A stretch of 64,000 nucleotides of DNA from an uncultured Wenzhouxiangella sp. (GTDB taxonomy: Bacteria > Pseudomonadota > Gammaproteobacteria > Xanthomonadales > Wenzhouxiangellaceae), in assembly GCA_913057195.1 (NCBI GenBank), contig CAJXNL010000005.1:37714-101713 (forward strand), written 5' to 3'. Shown here piece after piece: positions 26,279 through 36,367 of the stretch (the stretch's first letter is position 1; each line of letters starts with the position of its first letter). The position numbers were made by a program, and so were the translations under genes. The notes under the pieces are model-generated. The model saw only the letters and a list, made by a program, of their open reading frames with translations. It had not been told where the DNA came from and made no database searches.

Positions 26279-27969
26279 GCGCTGATTCCAACTCGCCAAC
26301 GCCTGAAGATTTGGCTGAGGAGGCCATTCAAGAGCTCGAAGAGGTCTATGAGACCGATTACGAGCTTGGGCAGGACAATATCCAGTGGAAAGGACTTGAT
26401 CTCCATAACCCCGTATTTTTGATCAGCGCAAGTTTGATCTTGTTGTTTGTGGCTTGGGCTTTGGTGTTTCCTGCCGTGGCCAGCGAAAGTTTGGGCACCA
26501 TCCGAAGCCAAATCTTAAATGGGTTTGATTGGCTATTTTTGTCGGCAGGCAACGTCTTTTTGGTGTTTGCTCTCGCCTTAATCGCTTCACCCCTGGGCAA
26601 TATTCGCTTAGGCGGTGATGACGCCAAGCCGGATTTTTCCAGCGTGTCGTGGTTTGCCATGCTCTTTGCAGCTGGCATGGGGATTGGATTGGTGTTTTTC
26701 AGCGTGGCAGAGCCGGTGGGTTATTTCACAGGATCGAGCGCGAGTCCTTTGGGGCTGGAGGCGTGGAGCGACAACGCCAAATCGGTTGCGCTGGGCGCGA
26801 CGATGTATCACTGGGGGGTGCATCCATGGGCGATTTATGGGCTGGTGGCATTGGCTTTGGCCTTTTTTGCCTACAACAAAGGTTTGCCTTTGACGTTGCG
26901 ATCAAGCTTTTATCCGCTGCTGGGTGATCGTGTGTGGGGTTGGCCAGGCCATCTGATTGACATCATGGCTGTACTCGCCACGATTTTTGGATTGGCCACA
27001 TCGCTTGGGTTTGGCGCTCAGCAAGCGACCAGCGGGTTGGTGTTCTTATTTGATGCACCACCGGGCTTGCGAACCCAAGTGTTGATCATCGGCGCGGTGA
27101 CGCTGGTGGCCCTGGCTTCAGTGCTCCGTGGGATTCATGGGGGCGTCAAGGTTTTAAGCAACATCAACATGATGATGGCATTTGCCCTGTTGGTGTTTGT
27201 GATGATTGCTGCATCCATAAGCGCAGTGGCCACCAACGTGGGGGCCATTGCCTCGGGATATATCAGTCAGTTTTTGCCGTTATCGAATCCGGTCAATCGG
27301 GTTGATGATGCGTTTTACCATGGTTGGACCATTTTCTTCTGGGCATGGTGGATTTCATGGTCCCCATTTGTGGGGATGTTTATCGCGCGGGTCTCGTATG
27401 GCCGAACCGTTCGTGAGTTTTTGACGGTGGTCATGCTGGTGCCTGTCGTGGTGACCATGGTGTGGATGGGCACGTTTGGTGGCATTGGCATTGATCAAGC
27501 CGTCGCGGGGATTGGTGAACTGGCCAATGGCATCAGCGATTCATCATTGGCGATGTTTCAAATGCTGACTCACTTGCCCATGACTCAGATCACATCGTTT
27601 CTGGCCATTGTTTTGGTGCTGGTCTTTTTCATCACCTCATCCGATTCAGGCTCATTGGTGATTGATTCCATCACTTCTGGAGGGAAAACCACCGCGCCCA
27701 AGGCACAGCGGGTCTTTTGGGTGATTACTCAAGGATCAATTGCAGCGGTGCTTTTGGCTCTGGGTGGCAGCACCGTATTGGGCGCCTTACAAGCCGGTGC
27801 CATCTCAACCGCGCTGCCATTCACAATTGTTTTGGTAATGATGTGTATCAGCTTGGCCATGGGGTTAATCCATGAGCGCAAACTCTTGGACGCCATTTCC
27901 CAATATGAAGACGGTGAGTTGATGGCTGAGTTTGCACAACGCTCAGGCGGCGTTGATCACACCCAATAA
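26275..27969 (+). CDS. BCCT-family transporter (betaine/choline/carnitine type)
   Basis: Takes up trimethylammonium solutes such as choline or glycine betaine, usually for osmotic protection. It has 564 residues and about 12 membrane helices. The family signature MYHWGVHPWAIYG occurs near residue 180, and GWTIFFWAWWISWSPFVGMF, with the conserved Trp residues of the substrate box, near 350. A 45-residue acidic N-terminus precedes the first helix, and the short C-terminal tail lacks the long cytoplasmic osmosensing extension of BetP. The GTG start lies within the dgt stop region (GTGA overlap). Confidence 0.93.
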   Translation: MSADSNSPTPEDLAEEAIQELEEVYETDYELGQDNIQWKGLDLHNPVFLISASLILLFVAWALVFPAVASESLGTIRSQILNGFDWLFLSAGNVFLVFALALIASPLGNIRLGGDDAKPDFSSVSWFAMLFAAGMGIGLVFFSVAEPVGYFTGSSASPLGLEAWSDNAKSVALGATMYHWGVHPWAIYGLVALALAFFAYNKGLPLTLRSSFYPLLGDRVWGWPGHLIDIMAVLATIFGLATSLGFGAQQATSGLVFLFDAPPGLRTQVLIIGAVTLVALASVLRGIHGGVKVLSNINMMMAFALLVFVMIAASISAVATNVGAIASGYISQFLPLSNPVNRVDDAFYHGWTIFFWAWWISWSPFVGMFIARVSYGRTVREFLTVVMLVPVVVTMVWMGTFGGIGIDQAVAGIGELANGISDSSLAMFQMLTHLPMTQITSFLAIVLVLVFFITSSDSGSLVIDSITSGGKTTAPKAQRVFWVITQGSIAAVLLALGGSTVLGALQAGAISTALPFTIVLVMMCISLAMGLIHERKLLDAISQYEDGELMAEFAQRSGGVDHTQ

Positions 27970-28018
27970 CGCCTCTGCCACTCCCAATGCGTGCGTCATC
28001 GCAGCCTGGCTTTGCCCA

Positions 28019-28570
28019 TCAGCGATCGCGCTCGTGCTCCCACAGCACTTCGCCTGCGCCGGATTGACGAGCGACCGTTCTCGCCACGACGAACAATAAG
28101 TCCGATAGGCGGTTGAGGTAGTGGATGAGTACATCGTTGACGGGTTCTTGACGTGCCAGCGAAATGACTCGGCGCTCCGCGCGGCGACAAATCGTTCGAG
28201 CCAAGTGCGCCTGCGCAGCGGCCAGCGAACCGCCAGGCAAAATGAAGTCTTTCAAAGCCGGGAGGTCTTCATTGAGCCGATCCAGCTCTTTTTCTATCCT
28301 GGCGGTGTGATGTTCTTTAATCAAAGACATGTCTGGAATACAAAGCTCGCCACCTAAGTCAAACAGATCATGCTGGATATCCAAGAGCATGCTGGATAAT
28401 GTTGACTCATCAATGGTGGCAATCAACATGCCAATGGTGGAGTTTAATTCGTCCACCGTGCCGTAAGCCTCGACGCGGAGGCTGTCTTTTTGGGTTCTGG
28501 AACCGTCTCCCAAACCTGTGGTGCCATCGTCGCCGGTGCGTGTGTAGATCTTGGAGAGTCGGTTGCCCAT
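28019..28570 (-). CDS. PduO-type ATP:cob(I)alamin adenosyltransferase
   Basis: Converts cob(I)alamin to adenosylcobalamin. The 183-residue helical protein carries the ATP-binding N-terminal motif TRTGDDGTTGLGDGSR (10-25), the VDELNS helix, and the conserved RRAERR and YLNRLSDLLF segments near the C-terminus. No other cobalamin gene is in the window, consistent with a salvage role. It stands between the convergent transporter gene and a gene read in the same direction 69 bases away. Confidence 0.95.
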   Translation of the reverse strand: MGNRLSKIYTRTGDDGTTGLGDGSRTQKDSLRVEAYGTVDELNSTIGMLIATIDESTLSSMLLDIQHDLFDLGGELCIPDMSLIKEHHTARIEKELDRLNEDLPALKDFILPGGSLAAAQAHLARTICRRAERRVISLARQEPVNDVLIHYLNRLSDLLFVVARTVARQSGAGEVLWEHERDR

Positions 28571-28639
28571 GGAAATCCTTTATTGCAATGGCAAGAAGTC
28601 AGACGCCATTTTAAAGGCTGGGGCTTTTAAGGAAGTGAA

Positions 28640-29659
28640 TTAAGTGAGGCTGGCCAAAAATGGCAGCGGGTGGGCCATGGTGATGCCTTTTTCCGTTCTT
28701 GGCGTCAGTGGCCCATTCACAGACAAATGCCAGGCCTGAGCCTTTGGAAATTTTCGGGCCAAGTAGGCCAGATCGCGATTCGGCGCATCCGCCAGCGGGT
28801 CAACCTGGATTAGCCAAGTCGGCGTCTCCCCGCTCACGACCACGAAATCCACTTCGCGCTGATCGCAATCGCGAAAATACATCAAGCTGTGATCACGCTC
28901 ACCCCAGTCGCGGCCAGATTCCACCCACTGCAAGAGATGGTTGCCCACCAAAGCCTCGATTTGGCCATGGTGGTGATGGGGCTGTGACCAATCATAGGGG
29001 TAGTGCTTCTGGCCTTTTTTTAAGGCCCTAAAGCGGGGGCCATCCGCGAGAGCGGGCAACGGGTTGAGACGAAACAGCGCATGGTGGGTGTCGAGCATGT
29101 CCACATTTTTGCTGACGCGACGCTCATCGGCCATTAATGCGCGTGCCAGAGCGCGCACCGACAGCGGTCGCCCCACCGACGCCATGAGGCCCGCCCAAAG
29201 TTCACGGGCGCCATCGGCGGCGAATGGCCCGGACAGCGCGCTCAAATCGCTAAACAGCCCGATGAGGTGACCTGGGAGCGCGCTCGAGGGTCGATCAAAC
29301 CAAAGCTCAGCGGGAAAGCCGCCTCGCTGGAGGAGGGTGTCAAAGTCTCGAGGCGTTGTCAGTCCCAATTCTTGCACCGTCAACGGGTGGACGCGGATGC
29401 GGTGAGTTTTCGCATCGAGGGCCGGTGGGCGCTGCTCGGCAGTGCGGATGGGTCCATGGCGGTGGTGTCGCGCCAATGTCCGCTTGCCCACACCGCGGGG
29501 ACCCACCAGTTCAACGGGGGCGTGGGCCGCAAGTGCATCCAAGCGATTGCGAAGCGCACGTTTGATGTGGCCCCGGGGTTGGGCCGATTGCCTTGGATCC
29601 GACGGTTTGCGGTCAACTTGACTGGACACGGCCCACGCTCCGGTGCCGGGATTAAACAT
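28640..29659 (-). CDS. DUF4143/AAA-type ATPase with shortened ATPase domain
   Basis: Resembles the COG1373 group of AAA ATPases with a C-terminal DUF4143 nuclease-like domain. A P-loop GPRGVGKRT lies at 53-61. The expected Walker B and sensor region is missing: only about 27 residues separate the P-loop from the RIRVHPLTVQELG segment that normally follows a domain of some 100 residues. The C-terminal domain is intact in outline, with REVDFVVV near 280. It is therefore probably unable to hydrolyse ATP and may be a decayed or repurposed member. Start: ATG at 29659 has no binding site; GTG at 29629, preceded by GGAG, is an attractive alternative. Confidence 0.6.
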   Translation of the reverse strand: MFNPGTGAWAVSSQVDRKPSDPRQSAQPRGHIKRALRNRLDALAAHAPVELVGPRGVGKRTLARHHRHGPIRTAEQRPPALDAKTHRIRVHPLTVQELGLTTPRDFDTLLQRGGFPAELWFDRPSSALPGHLIGLFSDLSALSGPFAADGARELWAGLMASVGRPLSVRALARALMADERRVSKNVDMLDTHHALFRLNPLPALADGPRFRALKKGQKHYPYDWSQPHHHHGQIEALVGNHLLQWVESGRDWGERDHSLMYFRDCDQREVDFVVVSGETPTWLIQVDPLADAPNRDLAYLARKFPKAQAWHLSVNGPLTPRTEKGITMAHPLPFLASLT

Positions 29660-29708
29660 ATATTACGCGTAAATTATGACATATTCGTGTACAGACTCGA
29701 GTCTCGGC

Positions 29709-29738
29709 CTTGAATCGGTGGGTCCACCGCCCCCATGT
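29709..29738 (+). promoter_or_regulatory. Sigma32 heat-shock promoter of clpB
   Basis: CTTGAA at 29709-29714 and CCCCATGT at 29731-29738 are 16 bases apart, a near-perfect match to the consensus CTTGAA-N-CCCCATnT recognised by RpoH. It lies 37 bases before the clpB start codon, on the correct strand. Confidence 0.85.
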
Positions 29739-29774
29739 TGTGGATAAGTCAAAAGCGATTGTGGGAGTGTCCGA

Positions 29775-32360
29775 ATGCGAATGGACCAATTAACAGCGAA
29801 ATTCAGCCAGGCTTTGGGGGAAGCCGAGAGCTTGGCGGTGCGCATGGATCATGGGATGCTTGAGCCGGAGCATTTAATGGTGGCCTTGCTTGATCAAGAC
29901 GGCGGCGGCACGCGTGGGCTGTTGACTCGGGCGGGTGTTCAGGTCAACGCCTTACGCTCAAGCCTGGGTGAGGCATTGGAGGCCCTGCCGAAAGTGTCGG
30001 GTCAAGCAGGACAGATTAACCTGTCCAACGATTTGGGCCGTGCGCTCAACCTCACCGACAAAATCGCCAGTGAGCGGGGCGATGCTTACATTGCCTCAGA
30101 GCTCTTTTTGCTGGCCGCGCTCGATGCCAAAGGGCGACTGGCGGATTTGATCACTCAAGCCGGTGGGGAGCGAAGCGCCATTGAAAGCGCGATTGATGCA
30201 GTTCGCGGCGGCGAGACCGTGAACGATCCCAACGCCGAAGACAGCCGCGAAGCGCTCAAAAAATACACCATTGATTTGACCGAGAAAGCCGAGCAATCCA
30301 GGCTTGACCCGGTCATTGGTCGCGATGAAGAAATTCGGCGAACCATTCAAGTGCTTCAACGCCGCACCAAAAATAACCCCGTGTTGATTGGTGAGCCTGG
30401 CGTTGGGAAGACCGCGATTGTTGAAGGCTTGGCGCAGCGAATCATTAATGGTGAAGTGCCCGAGGGGCTTCGAAATAAACGCGTGCTCTCTTTGGACATG
30501 GGCGCGCTGATCGCTGGTGCGAAATTCCGAGGCGAGTTTGAAGAGCGTTTAAAAGCCGTCTTGAACGATCTTAAAAAACAAGAAGGCCAAATCATCTTGT
30601 TTATTGATGAAATCCACACCATGGTCGGTGCAGGCAAAGCCGAAGGCGCCATGGATGCAGGCAATATGCTCAAGCCCGCGCTGGCTCGAGGCGATCTCCA
30701 TTGCGTTGGCGCCACCACGCTCAATGAGTATCGGGAAAACATCGAAAAAGACGCTGCCCTTGAGCGTCGTTTCCAAAAAGTGTTGGTGGGTGAGCCATCG
30801 GTCGAGGACACCATTGCGATTTTGCGGGGGTTGCAAGAGCGCTACGAGGTCCACCACGGCGTTGATATCACCGACCCTGCGTTGGTGGCGGCCGCCACGT
30901 TATCGCATCGCTATATCACTGATCGGAATCTGCCTGATAAAGCGATCGATTTGATGGACGAGGCGGCCAGTCGCATCCGCATGGAGATTGATTCCAAACC
31001 TGAAGCCCTTGATCGCTTGGAGCGGCGCCTCATTCAGCTCAAAATCCAGCGCGAGGCGTTGAAAAAAGAGACCGATGAGGCCTCGAAGAAACGCCTGGAT
31101 GATCTCGAGACACAGATCGATGAGCTTGAACGCGAGTTCTCCGATCTGGAGGAAGTGTGGACATCGGAAAAAGCCACGGTGGCTGGATCAAGCCAAATCC
31201 GTGAAGACCTCGAACGCGCCAGAGCTGAGCTTGAGAACGCTCGACGGGCACAGGATCTTTCGCGCATGGCCGAACTTCAGCACGGCAAGATCCCCGAGCT
31301 TGAACGCTCATTGCAAGAAGCCGAGAGTCAAAACGAAGAGGGCACTCAAACCAGTTTTCAGCTGCTTCGCAACAAAGTCACCGAAGAAGAGATCGCCGAG
31401 GTGATCTCGCGGTGGACGGGGATCCCCGTATCTAAAATGCTCGAAGGTGAGCGAGATAAACTGCTTCGAATGGAATCGGCGTTGCATGAACGTGTGGTGG
31501 GGCAGGATGAGGCGGTTGCTGCCGTTGCCGACGCCATCAGACGTTCTCGGGCGGGATTGGCCGATCCCAACCGGCCCAACGGTTCATTTTTGTTCCTTGG
31601 CCCCACTGGTGTCGGTAAGACGGAGCTGTGCAAATCGCTGGCGGAGTTTTTGTTTGACACGCAAGAAGCGATGGTTCGCATTGATATGTCGGAGTTCATG
31701 GAAAAGCATGCCGTTGCGCGATTGATCGGCGCACCCCCAGGCTATGTGGGCTATGAAGAGGGCGGCTATCTGACCGAAGCCGTTCGTCGTCGTCCTTACT
31801 CGGTGATTTTGCTTGATGAGGTCGAAAAAGCGCACCCGGATGTATTTAATCTCTTATTGCAGGTGCTCGATGACGGGCGGTTGACCGACAGCCATGGGCG
31901 CACCGTCGATTTTCGAAACGCGGTGATTGTCATGACCTCAAATCTTGGATCCGATCGCATCCAAGAGCACGCCGGTGAACCCTACGCCACCATGAAGTCT
32001 GCGGTGATGGACGTGGTCGCTCAACATTTTCGGCCAGAGTTTCTTAACCGAATTGATGAGACTGTGGTGTTCCACCCGCTGGATGCGGCCCAGATCCGAG
32101 CCATTGCTCGTATTCAAATCAATGCATTAATTGATCGCTTGGCCGATCGTGAATTGACGCTGTCGGTCAGTGATGCCGCGCTCGATCACCTCGGTCGGGC
32201 TGGGTTTGATCCGGTCTATGGGGCCCGCCCACTCAAACGTGCCATCCAAAATGAATTGGAAAACGTGCTGGCACAGAAATTGCTGGCGGGCGAGTATGCA
32301 GCGGGCGATGCCATTGAGGTGGATGTCAATGACAGCGGCTTGACGTTTGGATCGAGCTAA
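29775..32360 (+). CDS. clpB: Disaggregase chaperone ClpB
   Basis: Hexameric AAA+ machine that rescues aggregated proteins with DnaK. The 861-residue protein has an N-domain starting [10 protein letters not shown], as in other ClpB proteins. NBD1 contains the Walker A GEPGVGKT near 206 and a [12 protein letters not shown]alker B, the coiled-coil middle domain lies at about 410-530, and NBD2 contains [12 protein letters not shown] near 604 and [12 protein letters not shown]. Both arginine-finger regions look intact. The start is ATG at 29775; sigma32 control is indicated by the promoter upstream. Its stop overlaps the convergent PhoH-family gene by four bases. Confidence 0.98.
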   Translation: MRMDQLTAKFSQALGEAESLAVRMDHGMLEPEHLMVALLDQDGGGTRGLLTRAGVQVNALRSSLGEALEALPKVSGQAGQINLSNDLGRALNLTDKIASERGDAYIASELFLLAALDAKGRLADLITQAGGERSAIESAIDAVRGGETVNDPNAEDSREALKKYTIDLTEKAEQSRLDPVIGRDEEIRRTIQVLQRRTKNNPVLIGEPGVGKTAIVEGLAQRIINGEVPEGLRNKRVLSLDMGALIAGAKFRGEFEERLKAVLNDLKKQEGQIILFIDEIHTMVGAGKAEGAMDAGNMLKPALARGDLHCVGATTLNEYRENIEKDAALERRFQKVLVGEPSVEDTIAILRGLQERYEVHHGVDITDPALVAAATLSHRYITDRNLPDKAIDLMDEAASRIRMEIDSKPEALDRLERRLIQLKIQREALKKETDEASKKRLDDLETQIDELEREFSDLEEVWTSEKATVAGSSQIREDLERARAELENARRAQDLSRMAELQHGKIPELERSLQEAESQNEEGTQTSFQLLRNKVTEEEIAEVISRWTGIPVSKMLEGERDKLLRMESALHERVVGQDEAVAAVADAIRRSRAGLADPNRPNGSFLFLGPTGVGKTELCKSLAEFLFDTQEAMVRIDMSEFMEKHAVARLIGAPPGYVGYEEGGYLTEAVRRRPYSVILLDEVEKAHPDVFNLLLQVLDDGRLTDSHGRTVDFRNAVIVMTSNLGSDRIQEHAGEPYATMKSAVMDVVAQHFRPEFLNRIDETVVFHPLDAAQIRAIARIQINALIDRLADRELTLSVSDAALDHLGRAGFDPVYGARPLKRAIQNELENVLAQKLLAGEYAAGDAIEVDVNDSGLTFGSS

Positions 32361-33793
32361 AGCGTTTTTGAGGCATAGTCGGCCAAGCGAGACCGCTCAC
32401 CGCGTCTTAAAGTGATGTGGGCGGCATGCGCCCAATGCTTGAACCGGTCGATGGCATAGGTCAATCCCGAGGTGGTTTCGGTCAAATAGGGCGTGTCGAT
32501 TTGTTCGACATTGCCCAAACAAATGATTTTCGTGCCGGGACCGGCGCGTGTAATGAGGGTTTTCATTTGTTTCGGCGTGATGTTTTGTGCCTCATCGATG
32601 ATTAAGTAGCGGTTGAGAAACGTTCGTCCGCGCATGAAATTCAGCGAGCGGATCTTGATTTTAGACGCCAACAGATCTTGCGTGGCGGATCGTCCCCAGC
32701 TGCTGGTGAATGCGGGGCTGTCATCCACTGGCGTGGCATCAGACTCGGTTAAGACCTCCAGATTGTCCGTCAATGCCCCCATCCAAGGGGTCATTTTTTC
32801 TTCCTCTGTGCCAGGCAAATAGCCAATGTCCTCGCCCACGGAGACGGTGGCGCGGGTGACAATAATTTCTCGATATCGTTTCTCATCAAGGGTCTGGGCC
32901 AAACCTGCGGCCAGAGTCAGCAGCGTCTTGCCGGTGCCTGCCGTTCCCAAGAGGGTGACAAAGTCAATGTCGGGGTCCATCAGGAGGTTTAAGGCGAAGT
33001 TTTGCTCTGGGTTGCGCGCTTGGATGCCCCACACACTCGAATTTGGGCGCCGATGGTCCTGAGCCAGTTCAAACACCACATGTTCATCGGCGACCTCACG
33101 AACCAGTGCTTCAATGCCATGCTCACCGTCCAGGCGCAAACACTGGTTGGGGTACCACGGCTCATCTTCGGTTCGCGCAATCCGATAAAACGTTGACCCT
33201 GCTTGGGTCCAGGAGTCTTCGGGGGCGTGCGATGCCCAAAACGCCTCATCGCGCTCGCTCAAGCCGGTGTAGAGGAGGCTCAAATCATCCAGGGCTCGGT
33301 CGTTGTGGTAATCCTCGGCGGGGATGCCATGGATGGTGGCTTTGATTCGCAAATTGATGTCTTTCGAAACCAAGACAATGTCAAGCTCGGGGTGGTCGTG
33401 ACTGATGCTTAACGCAGCCAGAAGGATTTCGTTGTCGGCCAGCGACTGATCACCCACCACTTTAGAGCCGTTGGTCACCGCTTTTGTCTGGAAGTAAAGC
33501 CGACCCGTGCCAATGTTTAAGTTCAACCCTTCAGGCTGAATCAGCGCCACGCCATCAGACAAGTCGTTGGCTGTGCGCGGATCATCCGATTGTGGATGCA
33601 TGAGCTCGTTTAAAAAGCGGCTGACTTGGCGAACGTTCCGCGCCACTTCAGAGACCCCTTTTTTGGCTCGATCAAGTTCCTCTAAAACCACCATCGGTAA
33701 AAAAATGTCGTGCTCTTCAAAGCGAAACAATGCACTCGGATCGTGCATCAACACATTGGTATCGAGAATATACAGCCGCTTTGTTTGGGTCAT
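32357..33793 (-). CDS. PhoH-family ATPase with N-terminal PIN domain
   Basis: A 478-residue PIN-PhoH2 protein; relatives act as RNA helicase-nucleases or toxin-like RNases. The PIN domain (about 1-140) opens with [12 protein letters not shown] and carries the acidic residues of a metal-dependent RNase site. A linker domain follows, then the PhoH ATPase (about 245-470) with Walker [11 protein letters not shown] and Walker [10 protein letters not shown]. It lies 14 bases downstream of the peroxiredoxin gene transcribed in the same direction, so they may share a message. Confidence 0.92.
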   Translation of the reverse strand: MTQTKRLYILDTNVLMHDPSALFRFEEHDIFLPMVVLEELDRAKKGVSEVARNVRQVSRFLNELMHPQSDDPRTANDLSDGVALIQPEGLNLNIGTGRLYFQTKAVTNGSKVVGDQSLADNEILLAALSISHDHPELDIVLVSKDINLRIKATIHGIPAEDYHNDRALDDLSLLYTGLSERDEAFWASHAPEDSWTQAGSTFYRIARTEDEPWYPNQCLRLDGEHGIEALVREVADEHVVFELAQDHRRPNSSVWGIQARNPEQNFALNLLMDPDIDFVTLLGTAGTGKTLLTLAAGLAQTLDEKRYREIIVTRATVSVGEDIGYLPGTEEEKMTPWMGALTDNLEVLTESDATPVDDSPAFTSSWGRSATQDLLASKIKIRSLNFMRGRTFLNRYLIIDEAQNITPKQMKTLITRAGPGTKIICLGNVEQIDTPYLTETTSGLTYAIDRFKHWAHAAHITLRRGERSRLADYASKTL

Positions 33794-33807
33794 ATGCGGA
33801 GTGCCAA

Positions 33808-34287
33808 TCAGCTCAGCGCCTGAACGGCACTCAAGACATCATCCACATGTCCAGGCACTTTCACTTTGCGCCAGGACGCCACCAACTTGCCTTGGGCATC
33901 GAATAAGAATGTCGATCGCTCAATGCCTCTGACTTTCTTGCCATACATGTTTTTGTCTTTCATCACGCCAAAGGTGTTGCACAACACCTCATCAGGGTCT
34001 GCAATCAAAGGGAACTGAAAGCCAAACTTCTCGGTAAATTTCTGGTGAGACTTCAGCGTATCTCGCGACACGCCGATGATCTGAGCACCACAGGCTTGAA
34101 AGTCCTCATACCGATCTTTGAAGTCCTGGCCCTGTTGAGTACAGCCTGGTGTGTTGTCACGTGGATAGAAATACACCACCACCGGTTGGCCTTGGAACGA
34201 TTGAAGCGTGATGGTGTCGGTTTTGTCGGCAGGGCCCAAAGTGGCCTCGAGGGGGTCAGAGTGAAGCTTGAGATCGCTGTCTGTCAT
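33808..34287 (-). CDS. bcp: Bcp/PrxQ-type thiol peroxidase
   Basis: Reduces hydrogen peroxide and organic hydroperoxides. The 159-residue protein has the active-site sequence PRDNTPGCT with the peroxidatic Cys49 and the family's threonine and arginine. The resolving cysteine five residues on, present in E. coli Bcp, is Gln here, and the helix-3 position used in other PrxQ proteins is Thr. The other cysteines are Cys66 and Cys103. It may therefore work as a 1-Cys enzyme or use a non-standard disulfide. ATG at 34287 is taken over TTG one codon earlier. It is divergent from dapA. Confidence 0.93.
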   Translation of the reverse strand: MTDSDLKLHSDPLEATLGPADKTDTITLQSFQGQPVVVYFYPRDNTPGCTQQGQDFKDRYEDFQACGAQIIGVSRDTLKSHQKFTEKFGFQFPLIADPDEVLCNTFGVMKDKNMYGKKVRGIERSTFLFDAQGKLVASWRKVKVPGHVDDVLSAVQALS

Positions 34288-34377
34288 CAATGGGCTCTTA
34301 TGAACGGGTTACACTGTCAGCATAGCGAGCGTGATTGACACTGACAAGCCCCGCGCCCCAATTGAAATGGAGAATTC

Positions 34378-35265
34378 ATGTTCACAGGATCCAGTGTGGC
34401 ACTACTCACACCCATGACACGGCAAGCCGATGGGTCCACACAGCTCGACTTGGACGCTTGGGATCGGTTGCTGACCTGGCACGCCAACGCGGGCACGCAG
34501 GCGGTGGTGGTCGGCGGAACAACCGGTGAGTCGGGCACGCTGGATCACGAAGAGTATGTTCAGCTTCTCACCCACGCCATCGAGCGATTGAAAGGGAAGA
34601 TGTGGGTCATGGCGGGAACGGGCAGCCCATCCACAGCACACACCATTGCGCGCACCCGCCTGGCAGCCAGCTTGGGGGCGGATATGGCGTTGGTGGTCAC
34701 GCCCGCTTACAACCGCCCCTCTCAGCGCGGCTTGCTGGCCCATTATCGGGCGGTGGCGGACGCCTCTGACATCCCAATCATGCTCTACAACGTGCCCGGC
34801 CGGACCGCGGTGGATCTGCTGCCCGAGACGGCCGTGGCGTTGGCCGAGCACGCCAAGATCGTGGCGATTAAAGAAGCGGTGCCAGACATGGACAGAATCG
34901 CGACTTTGGTTCAGGCGGGGCTGGCGGTTTTCAGCGGCGATGATCCCAGTTTTGCCCAGGCGCTGCGACAGGGGGCGCAGGGTGTGGTGTCTGTGGCTGC
35001 AAACATCGTCCCGCAGACCGTGGCCGAGCTGTGCCGATTGGCGCAAACCAATGACTGGGTCGCCGTGCGTGAGCAGGATGCCCAACTCGCTGATCTGTAC
35101 ACGTTTTTGGGAGTTGAGACCAATCCAGTGCCCGCCAAGTGGCTGTTGGCTGAGATGGGCGGATGCGCGCACGCGATCCGATTGCCCCTCGTCGAGTTGG
35201 ATTCGAAGTATCATGAGCGCGGACACGCGATCTTGGATCGCCTAAGACCTGTTCCACCGCAATAA
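34378..35265 (+). CDS. dapA: 4-hydroxy-tetrahydrodipicolinate synthase
   Basis: First enzyme of the lysine branch; condenses pyruvate with aspartate semialdehyde. The 295-residue TIM barrel contains the Schiff-base Lys165 in VAIKEAVPD, the catalytic Tyr137, Arg142 and the Thr48/Thr49 pair in GGTTGES. All are aligned with the E. coli enzyme. A GGAGAA binding site precedes the ATG. The linked bamC gene starts 11 bases after its stop, the usual gammaproteobacterial pairing. Confidence 0.97.
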   Translation: MFTGSSVALLTPMTRQADGSTQLDLDAWDRLLTWHANAGTQAVVVGGTTGESGTLDHEEYVQLLTHAIERLKGKMWVMAGTGSPSTAHTIARTRLAASLGADMALVVTPAYNRPSQRGLLAHYRAVADASDIPIMLYNVPGRTAVDLLPETAVALAEHAKIVAIKEAVPDMDRIATLVQAGLAVFSGDDPSFAQALRQGAQGVVSVAANIVPQTVAELCRLAQTNDWVAVREQDAQLADLYTFLGVETNPVPAKWLLAEMGGCAHAIRLPLVELDSKYHERGHAILDRLRPVPPQ

Positions 35266-35276
35266 GAGAGACCGCA

Positions 35277-35966
35277 TTGAAACACCCCAATTCTTCTCAA
35301 CATGTCATCACAACCGCACGGCGCTGCACGCCAGGCCACACGGGCTCTTGGCGGGTCCCTCTGGTGCTGGCGTTGATCGTCAGTTGGGCATTGACCGGCT
35401 GTGCGGGCACCAATGAGCCCCTGTATTTGGACGCTGAGGAGGTGTCTGATCTCGAGGTGCCTGACACGCTTGATCGTCCGACAACGCGACCCGATTATGA
35501 GGTGCCCGGCTACTACCTGCCCCAGCTGGCAGCGAGTCGCGACATGGGTCGCCCGCCGCAGGTTCAATCATCGGTCGACGCTGAAGCATCCAACGCGCAA
35601 ATCCGTTTCGGTGAGCGCGGACTGCATTTGGAGGTCGAGGCCCCTGCCGAGCAGGTGATGGTTGATCTGGGTGAGGTGCTCAACAATCAGCAGGTTGGCC
35701 TGACGGTGGTCCAAAAAGATGATCAGACTCAGCAGTTTGACTTTCGTTATCGCCATGACGCCATCGTGATTCCAAAAAGTGGATTGGGCCGGTTGTTGTT
35801 TTGGCGAACGCCTGAGGTGATTGATCACAGCGGGGAGTATCAGGTGAAGGTGGTTGCGATTGGATCGGCACGGGCTCGAGTGGAGTTGGTGGGCGCTCAG
35901 GGCCAACTGTTGGACTTGGACCGGGCCGAACACATCCTGGCGATATTGAGACGTCGACTCGGCTAA
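35277..35966 (+). CDS. bamC: BamC-like outer-membrane assembly lipoprotein
   Basis: Accessory lipoprotein of the BAM complex, which inserts barrel proteins into the outer membrane. A lipobox LTGC puts the lipidated cysteine at 42 after a long signal segment. The unstructured N-terminal part has LEVPDTLDRPTTRPDYEVP-like BamD-binding character. Only one helix-grip domain (about 105-229) follows, so the protein is 229 residues against about 340 in E. coli; the second domain is absent. Start is TTG, preceded by a GAGAGA binding site. Identification rests on the dapA linkage and N-terminal pattern, so it is good but not certain. Confidence 0.75.
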   Translation: MKHPNSSQHVITTARRCTPGHTGSWRVPLVLALIVSWALTGCAGTNEPLYLDAEEVSDLEVPDTLDRPTTRPDYEVPGYYLPQLAASRDMGRPPQVQSSVDAEASNAQIRFGERGLHLEVEAPAEQVMVDLGEVLNNQQVGLTVVQKDDQTQQFDFRYRHDAIVIPKSGLGRLLFWRTPEVIDHSGEYQVKVVAIGSARARVELVGAQGQLLDLDRAEHILAILRRRLG

Positions 35967-36021
35967 AGCCCTTTTTGATGGATGGTGTCGAGGCGAGTTG
36001 AGATCGTCGCCGAGGTGCTGC

Positions 36022-36345
36022 TCAGCGCTCGAGGTGGTCGAGTTTATTGGGCACCCCATCCCATGACTTGGCATCGTCAGGGGGGTCTTTCATTTCAGAA
36101 ATGACCGGCCACAGCCTGGAGAGCTCGGCGTTGAGATCGAGAAACTGTTGCTGATCGGCGGGCAAATCATCTTCTGGATAAATCGCTTCAGCGGGGCACT
36201 CAGGCTCACACAGCGTGCAATCAATGCACTCTTCTGGATCAATTACCAAAAAGTTAGGGCCTTCATGAAAACAATCCACCGGACACACTTCAACGCAGTC
36301 GGTGTATTTGCACTTGATGCAGTTTTCAGTGACCACAAACGTCAT
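36022..36345 (-). CDS. fdxA: Seven-iron ferredoxin (3Fe-4S/4Fe-4S)
   Basis: Soluble electron carrier of the Azotobacter FdI type, 107 residues. The cysteine spacing is diagnostic: Cys9, Cys17, Cys21 and Cys50 for the 3Fe-4S site and Cys40, Cys43, Cys46 and Cys25 region for the 4Fe-4S site, with the usual extra Cys12. It ends with the C-terminal helix typical of the family. It is convergent with bamC and divergent from pcnB. Confidence 0.95.
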   Translation of the reverse strand: MTFVVTENCIKCKYTDCVEVCPVDCFHEGPNFLVIDPEECIDCTLCEPECPAEAIYPEDDLPADQQQFLDLNAELSRLWPVISEMKDPPDDAKSWDGVPNKLDHLER

Positions 36346-36367
36346 GTTGACCTCGCTGATCCTGGGG

